Below are positions 26,023 to 34,806 of a stretch of DNA of 64,000 nt, one piece after another. Numbering within the stretch: the first letter of the stretch is position 1; the number at the start of each line of letters is the position of its first letter. Origin of the DNA: Litoreibacter ponti (GTDB taxonomy: Bacteria > Pseudomonadota > Alphaproteobacteria > Rhodobacterales > Rhodobacteraceae); NCBI RefSeq assembly GCF_003054285.1, contig NZ_QBKS01000001.1:1550001-1614000 (forward strand). Reading direction: 5' to 3'. A program made the translations under genes and the position numbers. The notes under the pieces were generated by a model that worked only from the letters and a program-made list of their open reading frames with translations, made no database searches and was not told where the DNA came from.

Positions 26023-26418
26023 TCAGGACAGCTCGGCCACGCCCAGCGGCACGCCGAATTTCAGACACCAGATGTAGACTTCGTTGAAATCATCGACATT
26101 GACCGAGGCCGGCACCTTGTAGACTTGCGTGCCGCCCAGTTGTTGCAGGATGCCCAGATCGGACAGCGGCTCGAAGACGTCGTCCTTGCCGAAGCCCACC
26201 CGCGGGTCGGGCGCGCCGTCCAGCGAGAAGTTGCTGTCGAGGATCACGAGCGCGCCGCCATCGGCAGTCTTGAAAATCGAAACGTTACCGGTGGTGACGT
26301 GGTCGCTGGCCCCGGTGAAGGTGCCGCTTGCGGCGACATCGGCCTGGGCGGAGAGCGGAGCAAGCGCGGTCAGGGCGGCGAGGGACAGGGCGGCTGCGCG
26401 AAGGGAGAGAGTTTTCAT
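26023..26418 (-). CDS. Secreted DM13-domain protein
   Basis: This 131-residue protein starts at ATG 26418, behind AAAGGA, with a Sec signal peptide (LRAAALSLAALTALAPLSAQA). The mature part matches the DM13 (electron-transfer) domain: ASGTFTGASDHVTTGNVSIFK, GGALVILDSNFSLDGAPDPRV and the near C-terminal EVYIWCLKFGVPLGVAEL with the single conserved Cys. DM13 proteins are thought to act in redox or hydroxylation steps outside the membrane. It is divergent from a TetR-family gene with a large dyad between them. Confidence 0.85.
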   Translation of the reverse strand: MKTLSLRAAALSLAALTALAPLSAQADVAASGTFTGASDHVTTGNVSIFKTADGGALVILDSNFSLDGAPDPRVGFGKDDVFEPLSDLGILQQLGGTQVYKVPASVNVDDFNEVYIWCLKFGVPLGVAELS

Positions 26419-26486
26419 TGTTTGGTCCTTTGTGTCAGGGTCTGGAAGGCCGGGTGATCCGGCGGGATGACCAAGAGCTACAATTA

Positions 26487-26537
26487 GGAACCGATTGGTA
26501 CAATACACGTCTTCGTGATTGTGGACCGATGGGTTCC
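26487..26537. promoter_or_regulatory. Large imperfect dyad between the DM13 and TetR genes
   Basis: Two arms of about 23-24 bases (26487-26510 and 26514-26537) form an imperfect inverted repeat centred near 26512. The outer GGAACC/GGTTCC pair perfectly and the ATNGGT core and CACG/CGTG are also paired. It lies in the divergent promoter region and is a natural candidate operator for the adjacent TetR-type protein. Confidence 0.65.
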
Positions 26538-26587
26538 CAACCTATATGATGCGCAACACGGACTTTCTTGCAAAAGTGAGCGACACC

Positions 26588-27163
26588 ATGGCGCGCCCCA
26601 GAGAATTCGACACAGATGAGGCCCTGGAGGCCGCGATGCATGTGTTCTGGGAACACGGCTACGAGGGCGCCTCGCTGCCCGACCTGCTGACCGGCATGGG
26701 GCTGACGCGCGGCAGCCTCTACAAGGCTTTCGATGACAAACACTCGCTCTTCCTGCGGGTGCTGACCCGCTATGAAGAGGGTGCGGTCGCCCGGGCCGAG
26801 ACCCTTTTGAGCACGGGCTCCGCGACCGACGGGTTCGCGCGGATCACGCAGCTTTTCGACAACGCAATCGGCGTCGTGCAATCCGGCGACCGGCGGGGCT
26901 GCCTTCTGTGTTCTGCCGCGGCAGGCCCCAGTGCCTACGACCCGGAAATCGCGGCGGCGGTGAAGCAGGGCTTGGAAAAGATCCGAGACGGCTTCGCCAC
27001 GGCCCTCGACGCCTCGCAGGTGCCTGAACCAGAGCGCGCGGCGCTGGCCGACCTGCTGGTCACACAATATGTCGGCGTACGCATCATGGCCCGCTCGCGC
27101 GACCCGCTCGAGCCGCTGGCGCGCGCGGGCGACGCGATCAGGGTGCTTTTGTCCCGCTGGTGA
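26588..27163 (+). CDS. TetR/AcrR family transcriptional regulator
   Basis: This 191-residue regulator starts at ATG 26588 (MARPREFDTDEALEAAMHVFW). The N-terminal helix-turn-helix is clear: GYEGASLPDLLTGMGLTRGSLYKAFDDKHSLFLRVL. The C-terminal part carries GCLLCSAAAGPSAYDPEIAAAVKQG, as in the AcrR/YcdC-like group, with a pair of cysteines that might sense thiol-reactive compounds. It is divergent from the DM13 gene and probably represses it and itself. Its 3' end overlaps the convergent M50-like gene by 26 bases. Confidence 0.9.
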   Translation: MARPREFDTDEALEAAMHVFWEHGYEGASLPDLLTGMGLTRGSLYKAFDDKHSLFLRVLTRYEEGAVARAETLLSTGSATDGFARITQLFDNAIGVVQSGDRRGCLLCSAAAGPSAYDPEIAAAVKQGLEKIRDGFATALDASQVPEPERAALADLLVTQYVGVRIMARSRDPLEPLARAGDAIRVLLSRW

Positions 27164-27827
27164 AATGGACGTTGCTGTCGCGCCCCAACAGGCTGCGCAG
27201 CGCCACGAAGATCACCACACCGCTGATCAGCAGCCAGATCACGCCCCACAGGATCGTGGAGCCGCCAACCTCTTCAGCCAGGATGCGCGCATCCGAGCGC
27301 AGGCTCGCGCGTCGGATCGTGTCGTCGAAAATGTCGTACGGCACATAGATCATCGAGGTCAGCCCGATCACGCGCAGCCCCAGATCGCAAAACTGATGCG
27401 GCAGAAAGAACCCGGACGCCAGCAGCACCGCGCCCATCCCGGCGGTGAAGCCGAAGGCGAAAAGGTCCCGCATATAGAGGGCTGCAACCAGCACAAAGAT
27501 CGCGCCAACGGCCATCATCACCACCCGGTCCGCTGTCGATTTCAGCGCGGCGATCAACAGCCCCACGCCCAGCACGAGCGAGCCGAGATAACCCGCGGTC
27601 GAGATGAAAAAGCCGCTGCCGCCACGGGTCCTTGCAAAGCCGCCCTGTTGCGGCGAGACGCTGATCTGCTCGATCGTGCCGCCGGTCAGGATCGCCGCCG
27701 CGCCGTGGGACAGCTCATGCAAAAGCACGACGACAATCTTCAAAGGCACCATCACCGGGGTCTGCCACAGCGCGAAGATCAGCGTCGTCAGCGCCAGCAC
27801 CTGCCAATGGCCCTTCAGGAAGGCCAC
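27138..27827 (-). CDS. M50-family-like membrane zinc metalloprotease
   Basis: This integral membrane protein has the HExxH zinc motif in VVVLLHELSHGAAAILTGG near residue 40 and several hydrophobic helices (AGYLGSLVLGVGLLIAAL and RVVMMAVGAIFVLVAALYM), like the M50B peptidase group. I place the start at GTG 27827, four bases after the Hint gene stop. An upstream ATG at 27887 lies inside the Hint gene and reads poorly. The product is then 229 residues. The ribosome site is weak, so translation probably depends on coupling. A second metal ligand (NxxPxxxxDG) is not obvious. Confidence 0.75.
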   Translation of the reverse strand: MAFLKGHWQVLALTTLIFALWQTPVMVPLKIVVVLLHELSHGAAAILTGGTIEQISVSPQQGGFARTRGGSGFFISTAGYLGSLVLGVGLLIAALKSTADRVVMMAVGAIFVLVAALYMRDLFAFGFTAGMGAVLLASGFFLPHQFCDLGLRVIGLTSMIYVPYDIFDDTIRRASLRSDARILAEEVGGSTILWGVIWLLISGVVIFVALRSLLGRDSNVHFTSGTKAP

Positions 27828-27831
27828 CGCG

Positions 27832-28884
27832 CTAGTGATCGTGCAGCAGGATCGCGGCCTCGGAGCGGTCGAGATTGCGCCGCGCATAGGGCCCGTAGCT
27901 GTGCAGATCGCGCTTGAGATCCGGAAACAGCGCCAGCAAGACCGCGCGCTGATCCGGGTCGACGGTCTTCAGCGTGGTGTTGGCCGGGTGGTAGCTTTCG
28001 GTCTGCACGCCATTGGCCCACAGCACCTGGTGGCGCGACAGCAGAAGGTGAATATAAGTGACCTCCTTGACGCTGTGATCGACATAAACCGAGTGATCGT
28101 TGATCAGATCGCGGGCGGAGACCAGCACCTCCGGCTGATTGAACAGCGCCTGCGCATTGTGCCCGGAGAACAGAATGCGGTGATGCGGCGAGACCAGCAG
28201 GTCCGCGTCCGGCACGTCCGTATCAAGGGCTTGGGCACGCAGGCGCACCGGCCGCAGCTCCGGCATGGCATAAAGCCGCGCGCCGGACATGCGCCGCTGG
28301 CCGATCCACAGGATTTCCTGCGGGCCGTCATCCTTTGTTTGCACCCAGTCGCCCACGTTCAGGTTTTCCACCGGGGCATCGCCCTCGGGCAGGCGGATGC
28401 GGGTGCCTTGGGTAAAGCAGATCACGTCCCCGCCAAAATCGCTGCTGCGCACCCGTACCGCATCAGGCTCGCTCGGCACGGTGATCACCCGGTACTCCTG
28501 CCCTCGCTTCGGCACGCCGCTTTCGCACCACCACAGGGTGGTCGCAAGCCGGGTCGAGCGGATCGGCACCAGCGTGAACTGCGCCTGCCCGTCCGACAGA
28601 ATGAAGGCGTCAGCGGCGGTGGGGTCCTCGTCCTCGGGTAACGCCTCGCCCTCGGGTAGGTCGAACTTGCGCGCGACAACGCGCGCCACGCGGCGGCGCA
28701 TATCCGCACGCCCAATCTCTCCGGTGAGAACCAAGGGGCCGTCTGCCCCGTCAAGACGCACTGCTTCCCCCTGCCAGACCCAGCGTTGCCCCACACACGG
28801 CAACTCGGCAGCGCCCATCGGCGCCCCATCAAGAAAAATTTGGTCTGACGTAAGGACAAACGTGCCTTCAAAGCCCGCTGTCAT
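27832..28884 (-). CDS. Hint (Hedgehog/intein) domain protein
   Basis: This 350-residue protein has an unknown N-terminal region of about 150 residues and a C-terminal Hint_2 domain starting at VICFTQGTRIRLPEG, with the candidate nucleophile Cys156. PVENLNVGDWVQT, LLVSPHHRILFSG (His234-His235) and YIHLLLSRHQVLWANGVQTESYHP follow. Hint domains cleave or splice themselves. This class is very frequent in Rhodobacteraceae and often sits in exported proteins, although no signal peptide is seen here. A TTAA-N7-TTAAC site lies 90 bases upstream. The M50-like gene follows directly. Confidence 0.85.
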   Translation of the reverse strand: MTAGFEGTFVLTSDQIFLDGAPMGAAELPCVGQRWVWQGEAVRLDGADGPLVLTGEIGRADMRRRVARVVARKFDLPEGEALPEDEDPTAADAFILSDGQAQFTLVPIRSTRLATTLWWCESGVPKRGQEYRVITVPSEPDAVRVRSSDFGGDVICFTQGTRIRLPEGDAPVENLNVGDWVQTKDDGPQEILWIGQRRMSGARLYAMPELRPVRLRAQALDTDVPDADLLVSPHHRILFSGHNAQALFNQPEVLVSARDLINDHSVYVDHSVKEVTYIHLLLSRHQVLWANGVQTESYHPANTTLKTVDPDQRAVLLALFPDLKRDLHSYGPYARRNLDRSEAAILLHDH

Positions 28885-28971
28885 GTCCCGTATACCTGCT
28901 CAAGTTTTTTGTTTTTTGGTCGTGTTTTTTCAGAGAGCTAGCACAAAAGGGGTGGTTTGGATAGCCCTGCG

Positions 28972-28987
28972 TTAACAGATCGTTAAC
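28972..28987 (-). promoter_or_regulatory. CtrA-type binding site upstream of the Hint-domain gene
   Basis: TTAACAGATCGTTAAC is an exact match to the CtrA consensus TTAA-N7-TTAAC, and both halves carry GTTAAC, so it reads well on either strand. It lies 88-103 bases upstream of the Hint gene ATG, in the 151-base gap before the LpxR-like gene end. Confidence 0.55.
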
Positions 28988-29035
28988 AGGCGCAGCGCAC
29001 CTGTTGCGCAGGCGCTGCGGGTGACTCTGGGTCAG

Positions 29036-29938
29036 CTAGAAGTTGAACTGCGCGTTGACCGAGCCGACCACCTGCCCCTCTGGCTGGCTCTCGAATTCCT
29101 CGCTCAGATAGGTCGCGCCGTAAAACAGCGATCCGCGCTGCCATTGCTGGTGCAGCCCCAAACGCGCGCGGGCGCGCAGGTGCTCGACCTCGATCCCCGG
29201 CGCGTCGAGAAACTGGCTGTCCGCCACATAGGCCACGTCCGCCCCAAGGGTAAACGACAGCCCCGGCTCCGCCGCGCCCTTGATCCCGAGATAGCGCTGC
29301 CCCGTCGTGCTGTCGCGCAGCAGAAGCCCGCCTTGCCCGAACGCGCCAAGTGTTACATCCGCCCCGACCCGCGCCAGCGTCTCGGCCCCGGCCTGTAGCT
29401 CGACAAAGGGCCGAACCTCGCGCGCCGCGCCCAGCGCATAGGCGCGACCGACCTCGAAGGTCACGGTCGGGTAGACGCCATCCTCGATCTGGTTTCCATC
29501 CACATTAACGCCCGCGACACCGAACAGGTCATGCAGCCCGTCCTGCAAATCGTCCACGCCGGTCTGCGGCCCCACCACCACGAGGTCAAGCCCCAGGCTC
29601 ATCTCCGCCCCGCCGCGCTGGAAATGCGTATGCGCGCCCAGCGACACGGCGCCGACATAGGGCCGGTCGCCCGCGGGCGGCGTGGCGACGTTGCGGGGCG
29701 AGATCGCCTCGATCCGGAAGCGCAGCTCGACGAGCTCGCCAAACCCCGTGGGCCGCGCGCCCGTCCAGGCAGGCCCACGCAGATGCGAGACCACCACAGA
29801 GCCCGTACGGTACCGGTCCCGCCCATCCCCGATGTAGTCATTGTTGATGATGCTGCCCCAGCCCAGCGACACACGTTCCTCCGCCTGCCCGAGCGCGGGC
29901 AGCAAAAGCAGGGCAAGGATCAGGGCAGCGTGGCGCAT
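29036..29938 (-). CDS. LpxR-like (DUF2219) outer-membrane protein, lipid A deacylase family
   Basis: This 300-residue protein has a Sec signal peptide (ALILALLLLPALGQAEE), then the LpxR/DUF2219 start WGSIINNDYIGDGRDRYRTG, matching the N-D...D-x-Y-T-x-G motif of lipid A 3'-O-deacylases. Many amphipathic beta strands follow, and it ends in Phe (SVNAQFNF) as beta-barrels do. The family removes a 3' acyl chain from lipid A. Whether the catalytic His and Ser are all present cannot be confirmed by eye. It is a single gene downstream of modC. Confidence 0.82.
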   Translation of the reverse strand: MRHAALILALLLLPALGQAEERVSLGWGSIINNDYIGDGRDRYRTGSVVVSHLRGPAWTGARPTGFGELVELRFRIEAISPRNVATPPAGDRPYVGAVSLGAHTHFQRGGAEMSLGLDLVVVGPQTGVDDLQDGLHDLFGVAGVNVDGNQIEDGVYPTVTFEVGRAYALGAAREVRPFVELQAGAETLARVGADVTLGAFGQGGLLLRDSTTGQRYLGIKGAAEPGLSFTLGADVAYVADSQFLDAPGIEVEHLRARARLGLHQQWQRGSLFYGATYLSEEFESQPEGQVVGSVNAQFNF

Positions 29939-30038
29939 TCGGGCAGCATACCCCAGCGATGGTTAATCTCCAGTAACCAAAACCATACGCGCGCGGATCA
30001 ATCCGGAAACAGCCTGTTTCCGTTGGCAAATCGCGGGG

Positions 30039-31124
30039 TTATCCGGTCGGCCCCATATCTGCGGGCGCGACCGAGACCGATTTGATCACCGCATAGCACG
30101 CGCTGCCCGGCTTCAGCCCAAGCGCCCGGGCCGAGCGGCGGGTGATGCGCGCCACAAGTTGATCCTCCCCCGCCCTCAGCGCCACCGCGACCCCGGGTCC
30201 CTGCCCCTCATGCACAGCGGTCACCGTAGCCTTCAGGATGTTGAGCGCCGACAGACGGTCGGGGCGGTCCTTCGACAAGATCACGTCGGAGGCCTTGATG
30301 CGCACTCGCAGCCCCGCGCCCTCCGCCGCGCTCACCTGCGGCAGGAACAGCGCCCCGTTCGAGGTCGCAAGCTCCGACAGTCCATCCCCCGCCGCGCGGG
30401 TTTTCACCGTCACCCGCAACAGTGCGCCCGCCTCGCGCACGCCGATATCCGACACCGCTTCCGGGTCCGCCAGAACATCGCCGATCGCCCCGGCCCGTGC
30501 CACGCGCCCGTCGCGCAGCACGATCAGGTCCGTGGCCAATTGCGCCACCTCCTCCATCGCGTGGGAGACGTAGAACACCGGTATCTGGGCCTCGGAAAAG
30601 AGTGCCTGCAGGTACGGTAGCACCTCCGCCTTGCGCGTAGCATCCAATGCCGAGAGCGGCTCGTCGAGCAAGAGAATGCTCGGGTTTGACATCAACGCTC
30701 TGGCAATGGACACGCGCTGTGCCTCGCCCCCAGAGAGCCCGCGCACGTCGCGATCCAGAAGATGTCGAATGCCAAGCGCCTGAATGGCAGGGTCATGCCT
30801 TTCGGTGATCAAGGGACGCGGACGACCGTAGTCGAAATTCTGCCGAGCGGTCATATGCGGAAACAGCCGCGGCTCCTGGAACACGTAGCCGACCCTGCGC
30901 TTATGGGTCGGTACGTTGATCCCGGCGGCGCTGTCGAACAGAACGCGCCCGCCGATCTCGATCCGACCTTCATCTGGCGTCAGCAGCCCCGCCAGCGCGT
31001 TGATGATGCTCGTCTTGCCGGACCCGGACGGGCCAAACAGCGCCGTCACGCCCCCCTCGGACGCGAACTGGGTCTCTAGCGAAAAGCCATCGAACCGGTG
31101 CCGGATATCAACCTTCACGCTCAT
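30039..31124 (-). CDS. modC: Molybdate ABC transporter ATP-binding protein
   Basis: This 361-residue ATPase powers molybdate import. ATG 31124 overlaps the modB stop (ATGA). Walker A is GPSGSGKT, the signature LSGGEAQRVSIARAL, Walker B ILLLDEPLSALD and the H-loop VSHAMEE. A C-terminal TOBE (molybdate-binding) domain follows from about residue 285 (LNILKATVTAVHEGQGPGVAV). A longer frame upstream of the ATG only reads modB out of frame. It is the last gene of modABC. Confidence 0.96.
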   Translation of the reverse strand: MSVKVDIRHRFDGFSLETQFASEGGVTALFGPSGSGKTSIINALAGLLTPDEGRIEIGGRVLFDSAAGINVPTHKRRVGYVFQEPRLFPHMTARQNFDYGRPRPLITERHDPAIQALGIRHLLDRDVRGLSGGEAQRVSIARALMSNPSILLLDEPLSALDATRKAEVLPYLQALFSEAQIPVFYVSHAMEEVAQLATDLIVLRDGRVARAGAIGDVLADPEAVSDIGVREAGALLRVTVKTRAAGDGLSELATSNGALFLPQVSAAEGAGLRVRIKASDVILSKDRPDRLSALNILKATVTAVHEGQGPGVAVALRAGEDQLVARITRRSARALGLKPGSACYAVIKSVSVAPADMGPTG

Positions 31125-31798
31125 CGCCGCACCCTCCGCGCGAGCAGCTCGGACAGTAGCACAGCGCCCAGCGCAATCACGACCGACACCCACACCAGCC
31201 GCAGCGCATCCGCCTCGCCACCCGGCACCTGCAGCGCGGCATAGATGGCCGACGCGATGGTCTGCGTCTCCCCGGGGATCGCGGCGACAAAGGTGATCGT
31301 CGCCCCGAACTCGCCCAAGGCCTTGGCAAAGGCCAGCACCGCGCCCGCGATGATCGCGGGCAGGCTCAGCGGCAGAGTGATCGTCGCGAAGACACGCCAC
31401 GGCGGCGCACCCAAAGTGGTCGCTGCCTGCTCCAGCTTGGGGTCGACTGCCTCGATCCCGATGCGCATGGCTCGCACCATCAGCGGGAAGGCCATGACCG
31501 CCGCCGCCAGCACTGCGCCGGTCCAGCGGAAGGCCAGCACGATGCCTATATCCGCGAGCCAGCCGCCAATCAGGCCTTGCGTGCCGAAAGCCTCGAGCAG
31601 CGCGTAACCCGTGACCACGGGGGGCAGCACCAGCGGCAAAACGATCAACCCGTTGAGCAGGCTCTTGCCCCAGAACTCCTTGCGCGCCAGTACATAGGCC
31701 AGCCACAACGCGAGCGGGGCCGAGATCACCGTGGCGACCAGGGCGACCCGCAGGGACAGTGCGATGACCTCCCATTCCAGCGGCGTCAGGCCCATCAT
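31121..31798 (-). CDS. modB: Molybdate ABC transporter permease
   Basis: This 225-residue inner-membrane permease has five to six hydrophobic helices and the EAA loop motif LEQAATTLGAPPWRVFATITLPLSLPAI. The tandem ATG codons at 31798/31795 overlap the modA stop, showing coupled translation. It resembles ModB in length and in GLIVLPLVLPPVVTGYALL. Confidence 0.95.
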   Translation of the reverse strand: MMGLTPLEWEVIALSLRVALVATVISAPLALWLAYVLARKEFWGKSLLNGLIVLPLVLPPVVTGYALLEAFGTQGLIGGWLADIGIVLAFRWTGAVLAAAVMAFPLMVRAMRIGIEAVDPKLEQAATTLGAPPWRVFATITLPLSLPAIIAGAVLAFAKALGEFGATITFVAAIPGETQTIASAIYAALQVPGGEADALRLVWVSVVIALGAVLLSELLARRVRR

Positions 31799-32493
31799 GG
31801 CCGGGTAAATCCGTGGCGCTCGAACACCGTCCAAGCGGCGTCCGCGGTTAGCTCGTCCAGCACCCCTTGCGCCTCCGGTCCCGCCCGCCGGGTCAACGCG
31901 ATCGGGTAAAGGATCGGCAGATCTTCCAGCTCCGGAAGCTCCGCGATCACCGGCGCCTCAGCGCTCACCGCATCGGTGCGGTAGACGATGCCAAACGGCA
32001 CCTCCCCCCGCTCGACCAAAGCGAGCGCGGCGCGGGCGCTGTCGGTCTCGATCAGCCGCGGCGCGATGGCGTCCCAGTGGCCCAACTCGCGCAACGTCGC
32101 CTCGGCATAAATACCCAGAGGCACCGAGCGTATCAGGCCCGTCGCCACCTTGCCGTCGGAGGCGAGCATATCGTCAAACCCGCCCTCCCCGATCACCACC
32201 AAGCTGTTGGCCAACAGATCGACCCGCGTGGCGCCGTCCATCGCCGGGGCGGCGGCATCCATCCAGCGGGGGTTGGCGGAAAAGAAGATATCCGCAGGCG
32301 CGCCTTGCAAAATCTGCCGCGCCAGCGCGCCGCTGCCGCCATAGGAGATGCGCACCGGGGCCTCGGCCAGCACCTCGTCCAGCGCGCCCTTCAGGGACGA
32401 CGCGGCGAAGATCACCACCTCCGCCCGCAGCGGGGCCGCAGCCAGGATCAAGAAGAGAAGCGCGCGCAAAAACATAAGCGCGAGTTTGGGCAT
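31795..32493 (-). CDS. modA: Molybdate-binding periplasmic protein
   Basis: This 232-residue solute-binding protein has a Sec signal peptide (FLRALLFLILAAAPLRA) and the ModA fold: VVIFAASSLKGALDEVL, ISYGGSGALARQILQGAPADIFFSA and ADAAWTVFERHGF. It delivers molybdate to ModBC. The first ATG (32493) has no strong ribosome site, and ATG 32475 is an alternative. It is first in modABC and divergent from a PLP enzyme across 65 bases. No clear ModE site is seen there. Confidence 0.94.
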   Translation of the reverse strand: MPKLALMFLRALLFLILAAAPLRAEVVIFAASSLKGALDEVLAEAPVRISYGGSGALARQILQGAPADIFFSANPRWMDAAAPAMDGATRVDLLANSLVVIGEGGFDDMLASDGKVATGLIRSVPLGIYAEATLRELGHWDAIAPRLIETDSARAALALVERGEVPFGIVYRTDAVSAEAPVIAELPELEDLPILYPIALTRRAGPEAQGVLDELTADAAWTVFERHGFTRP

Positions 32494-32558
32494 ACGCGCC
32501 GCAGGCGCAAGGCGTAATTGTGCTGGACGCGCCGGGCGTTAGGCGTAACCTGCGCCCC

Positions 32559-33533
32559 ATGATCAGCTTCACCAAATCAGAGCTCGAGGACGCCTGCGCC
32601 CTTGTCTACCGCCACATGGCCCGCACGCCGGAATATATCTGGCCGCTGCTCAACGCCCGCACAGGCGGCACGACCTGGGTCAAGCACGAAAACCACGGCC
32701 CCACCGGAGCGTTCAAAAACCGCGGCGCGATCACCTTCATGGACTGGCTGGTGCGCACGCACCCGGACGTGCCCGGCATCGTGACGGCGACCCGAGGCAA
32801 TCATGGGCAAGGTCAGGCCCGCGCCGCCGTGGCCGCGGGCCTGCGCGCGCTGGTCTACGTGCCGCGCGGCAACTCGGTCGAGAAGAACGCCGCGATGGCA
32901 GGGTTCGGGGCAGAGCTGGTCGAGTTCGGCGATGATTTCGACACCGCACGAGAAGAAGCGTTCCGCGTCGGTGCAGAGCAGGGCCTGTTCATCGTGCCGC
33001 CGTTCCACTCTGAGCTGGTGCGCGGCGTCGCGACCTACGCGTTCGAGCTTTTGACCAAGGCCCCGGAGATCGACACGATCTACGTGCCCATCGGCTGCGG
33101 CTCTGGCATTTGCGGCACGATCCTGGCCCGTGACGCTTTGGGCCTGAAGACCAAGATCGTGGGCGTGGTCTCTGACGCCGCTCAAACCGCAAAACTGTCC
33201 GTCGAGGCAGGTGCATTGGTCGAGACCAACAGCGCCGACACTTTCGCTGACGGTATGGCCGTGCGCGTGCCGGTGCAGGACGCCTATGACATCTATTCCA
33301 AAGGCGCGGAGCGGATCATCGCCGTCTCGGACGACGAGGTCGCCGAGGCAATCCGCGCCTATTTCCACTGCACCCACAACGTCGCCGAAGGCGCCGGGGC
33401 CGCGCCGCTTGCGGGCCTGTTGCAAGAGAAAGAGCGCATGGCGGGCAAGACCTGCGCGGTGATCCTGTGCGGCGGGAACATCGACACCGAGTGGTTCCTG
33501 AAGGTGATGGCAGGCGAGACGCCAAAGGTCTGA
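32559..33533 (+). CDS. PLP-dependent threonine/serine dehydratase-like enzyme
   Basis: This fold-type II PLP enzyme of 324 residues starts at ATG 32559. The PLP lysine is in ENHGPTGAFKNRGA, followed by TATRGNHGQGQARAA and the phosphate loop IYVPIGCGSGICG. The order matches threonine dehydratase, serine dehydratase and the EutB hydroxyectoine dehydratase group. The C-terminal regulatory ACT domain of biosynthetic IlvA is absent, so a catabolic role is likelier. The exact substrate is not clear. A repeated intergenic element follows its stop. Confidence 0.85.
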   Translation: MISFTKSELEDACALVYRHMARTPEYIWPLLNARTGGTTWVKHENHGPTGAFKNRGAITFMDWLVRTHPDVPGIVTATRGNHGQGQARAAVAAGLRALVYVPRGNSVEKNAAMAGFGAELVEFGDDFDTAREEAFRVGAEQGLFIVPPFHSELVRGVATYAFELLTKAPEIDTIYVPIGCGSGICGTILARDALGLKTKIVGVVSDAAQTAKLSVEAGALVETNSADTFADGMAVRVPVQDAYDIYSKGAERIIAVSDDEVAEAIRAYFHCTHNVAEGAGAAPLAGLLQEKERMAGKTCAVILCGGNIDTEWFLKVMAGETPKV

Positions 33534-33548
33534 GCACGCCGCCGATTT

Positions 33549-33581
33549 CGGGATTTTGAGTATTTATGCCAAAACGAAGCC
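33549..33581 (+). repeat. Copy 1 of a 32-33-base post-stop repeat element
   Basis: This element contains GAGTATTT and TGCCAAAACGAAGCC. It lies 16 bases after the stop at 33533 and reads in the same direction as the gene. It matches the copy at 55576-55607 with one mismatch and one missing T. Confidence 0.8.
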
Positions 33582-33604
33582 CACGTGGTCTTTGCTGAGG
33601 CGCG

Positions 33605-34726
33605 TTAACCTGAACGAGATCTTTTCAGCAGCGTTTCGATGCGGGTGCTCAGCTCTTCCCGGATTGGGCCTTGGCGCGGGGCGTCTTTGAGCGTGGTGAA
33701 CCAATGCTCCGGCGGGTTTCGTCCGCGGGAATTACCCTCGAACGTGAGGGCGCGCAGCACGGCTTCGGCCTCGGGCGGCAGGCGGTCGGGGTCGTCATAC
33801 CCCGCCAAACGCCCCCAGACCCGGGTCCACAGCCGCCCCACGCTCCACGGATTGTAGCCCCCGCCACCCAGCACCAGCAGGCGCGGCGCAAGCGGGCGCA
33901 ACGCGTCCAGCACCGCGATATGGGCATTGTTCGACAGGCTCAGATGGCTTTGCGGGTCTTCGTCCATCGCGTCCGCCCCGCATTGCAGGACCACAGCGTC
34001 GGGCTTGAACTCTTCCACCAGCGGCACGATCAGCGTGTCGCAGATCATGGCCATCTCGGTGTCATTCAATCCCGGCGGCACGGGCAGGTTGAACGCCGAG
34101 CCGCCCGCGTGATCCTCCAAGGCCCCGGTGCGCGGCCACAACCCGTCCTCGTGGACCGAGATCATCCGCATCTCGGCATCCCCCGCGAAGCCATGCTCGA
34201 CCCCGTCGGGGTGATGGGCGTCGATGTCGACATAGGCGATCCGGCGCACGCCCTGGCGGCGCAGGGACAGCATCGCCAGCACCGGGTCGTTGAGATAGCA
34301 AAACCCGCCCGCGCGATCGGGGAAGCCGTGATGCGTGCCGCCCGCCGGGTTGTAGACCACACCCGGATGCGCCAGCAGCTCGCCCGCCAGAAGCGAGCCG
34401 CCCGCAGCCGTTGCGGGGCGGCGGAAGATTTCGGGAAACACTGGATTGGCGGGCGTGCCGATATTGTGGCGCGCCCGTACCTGCGCGCTAACCTCCTGCG
34501 CGGCTTCGGCGGCCTGCAAGGCGGCCAGATAGCGAGGCGTGTGCCACACTTCCAACGCCTTGGGCTTGGCGCGTGGCGAGGGGATGAAATCGCTCGCTGG
34601 CAGCCAGCCCAGCGCCCGGCTCAGGTCCATCACGGTGGACACCCGCGGCACGCGCAGCGGGTGGCGGGGCCCGTAGGACGAGCCGCGGTAGATCTCTGAT
34701 CCGATGAATTTCGACGCGCCTGCCAT
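33605..34726 (-). CDS. AcuC-like histone deacetylase family protein
   Basis: This 373-residue zinc-dependent deacylase has the class motifs: PAGGTHHGFPDRAGGFCYLND (active His-His), VDIDAHHPDGVEHGF (zinc Asp and His), ISVHEDGLWP, LQCGADAMDEDP (zinc Asp) and LGGGGYNPWSVGRLW with the Tyr. Bacterial members such as AcuC deacetylate acetyl-CoA synthetase, and others act on polyamines or acetoin compounds. An acsA with the target Lys region is in this window. A small AT palindrome (34807-34821) lies upstream, in the gap shared with the divergent Nudix gene. Confidence 0.92.
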   Translation of the reverse strand: MAGASKFIGSEIYRGSSYGPRHPLRVPRVSTVMDLSRALGWLPASDFIPSPRAKPKALEVWHTPRYLAALQAAEAAQEVSAQVRARHNIGTPANPVFPEIFRRPATAAGGSLLAGELLAHPGVVYNPAGGTHHGFPDRAGGFCYLNDPVLAMLSLRRQGVRRIAYVDIDAHHPDGVEHGFAGDAEMRMISVHEDGLWPRTGALEDHAGGSAFNLPVPPGLNDTEMAMICDTLIVPLVEEFKPDAVVLQCGADAMDEDPQSHLSLSNNAHIAVLDALRPLAPRLLVLGGGGYNPWSVGRLWTRVWGRLAGYDDPDRLPPEAEAVLRALTFEGNSRGRNPPEHWFTTLKDAPRQGPIREELSTRIETLLKRSRSG

Positions 34727-34806
34727 CGCGCCGTGACTTAGGCGAAAGGTCGCGATTGCACAGGGTTTTCACCGCGAATTTGCCCAAAAAGGCTTTAAAC
34801 TGCGGG

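Noticed and set aside
31125..31775. N-terminal extension that would fuse an out-of-frame modB to modC
   Set aside because: The extension reads modB in the wrong frame. modC has a normal start at 31124 with an ATGA overlap, and modB is complete in its own frame.
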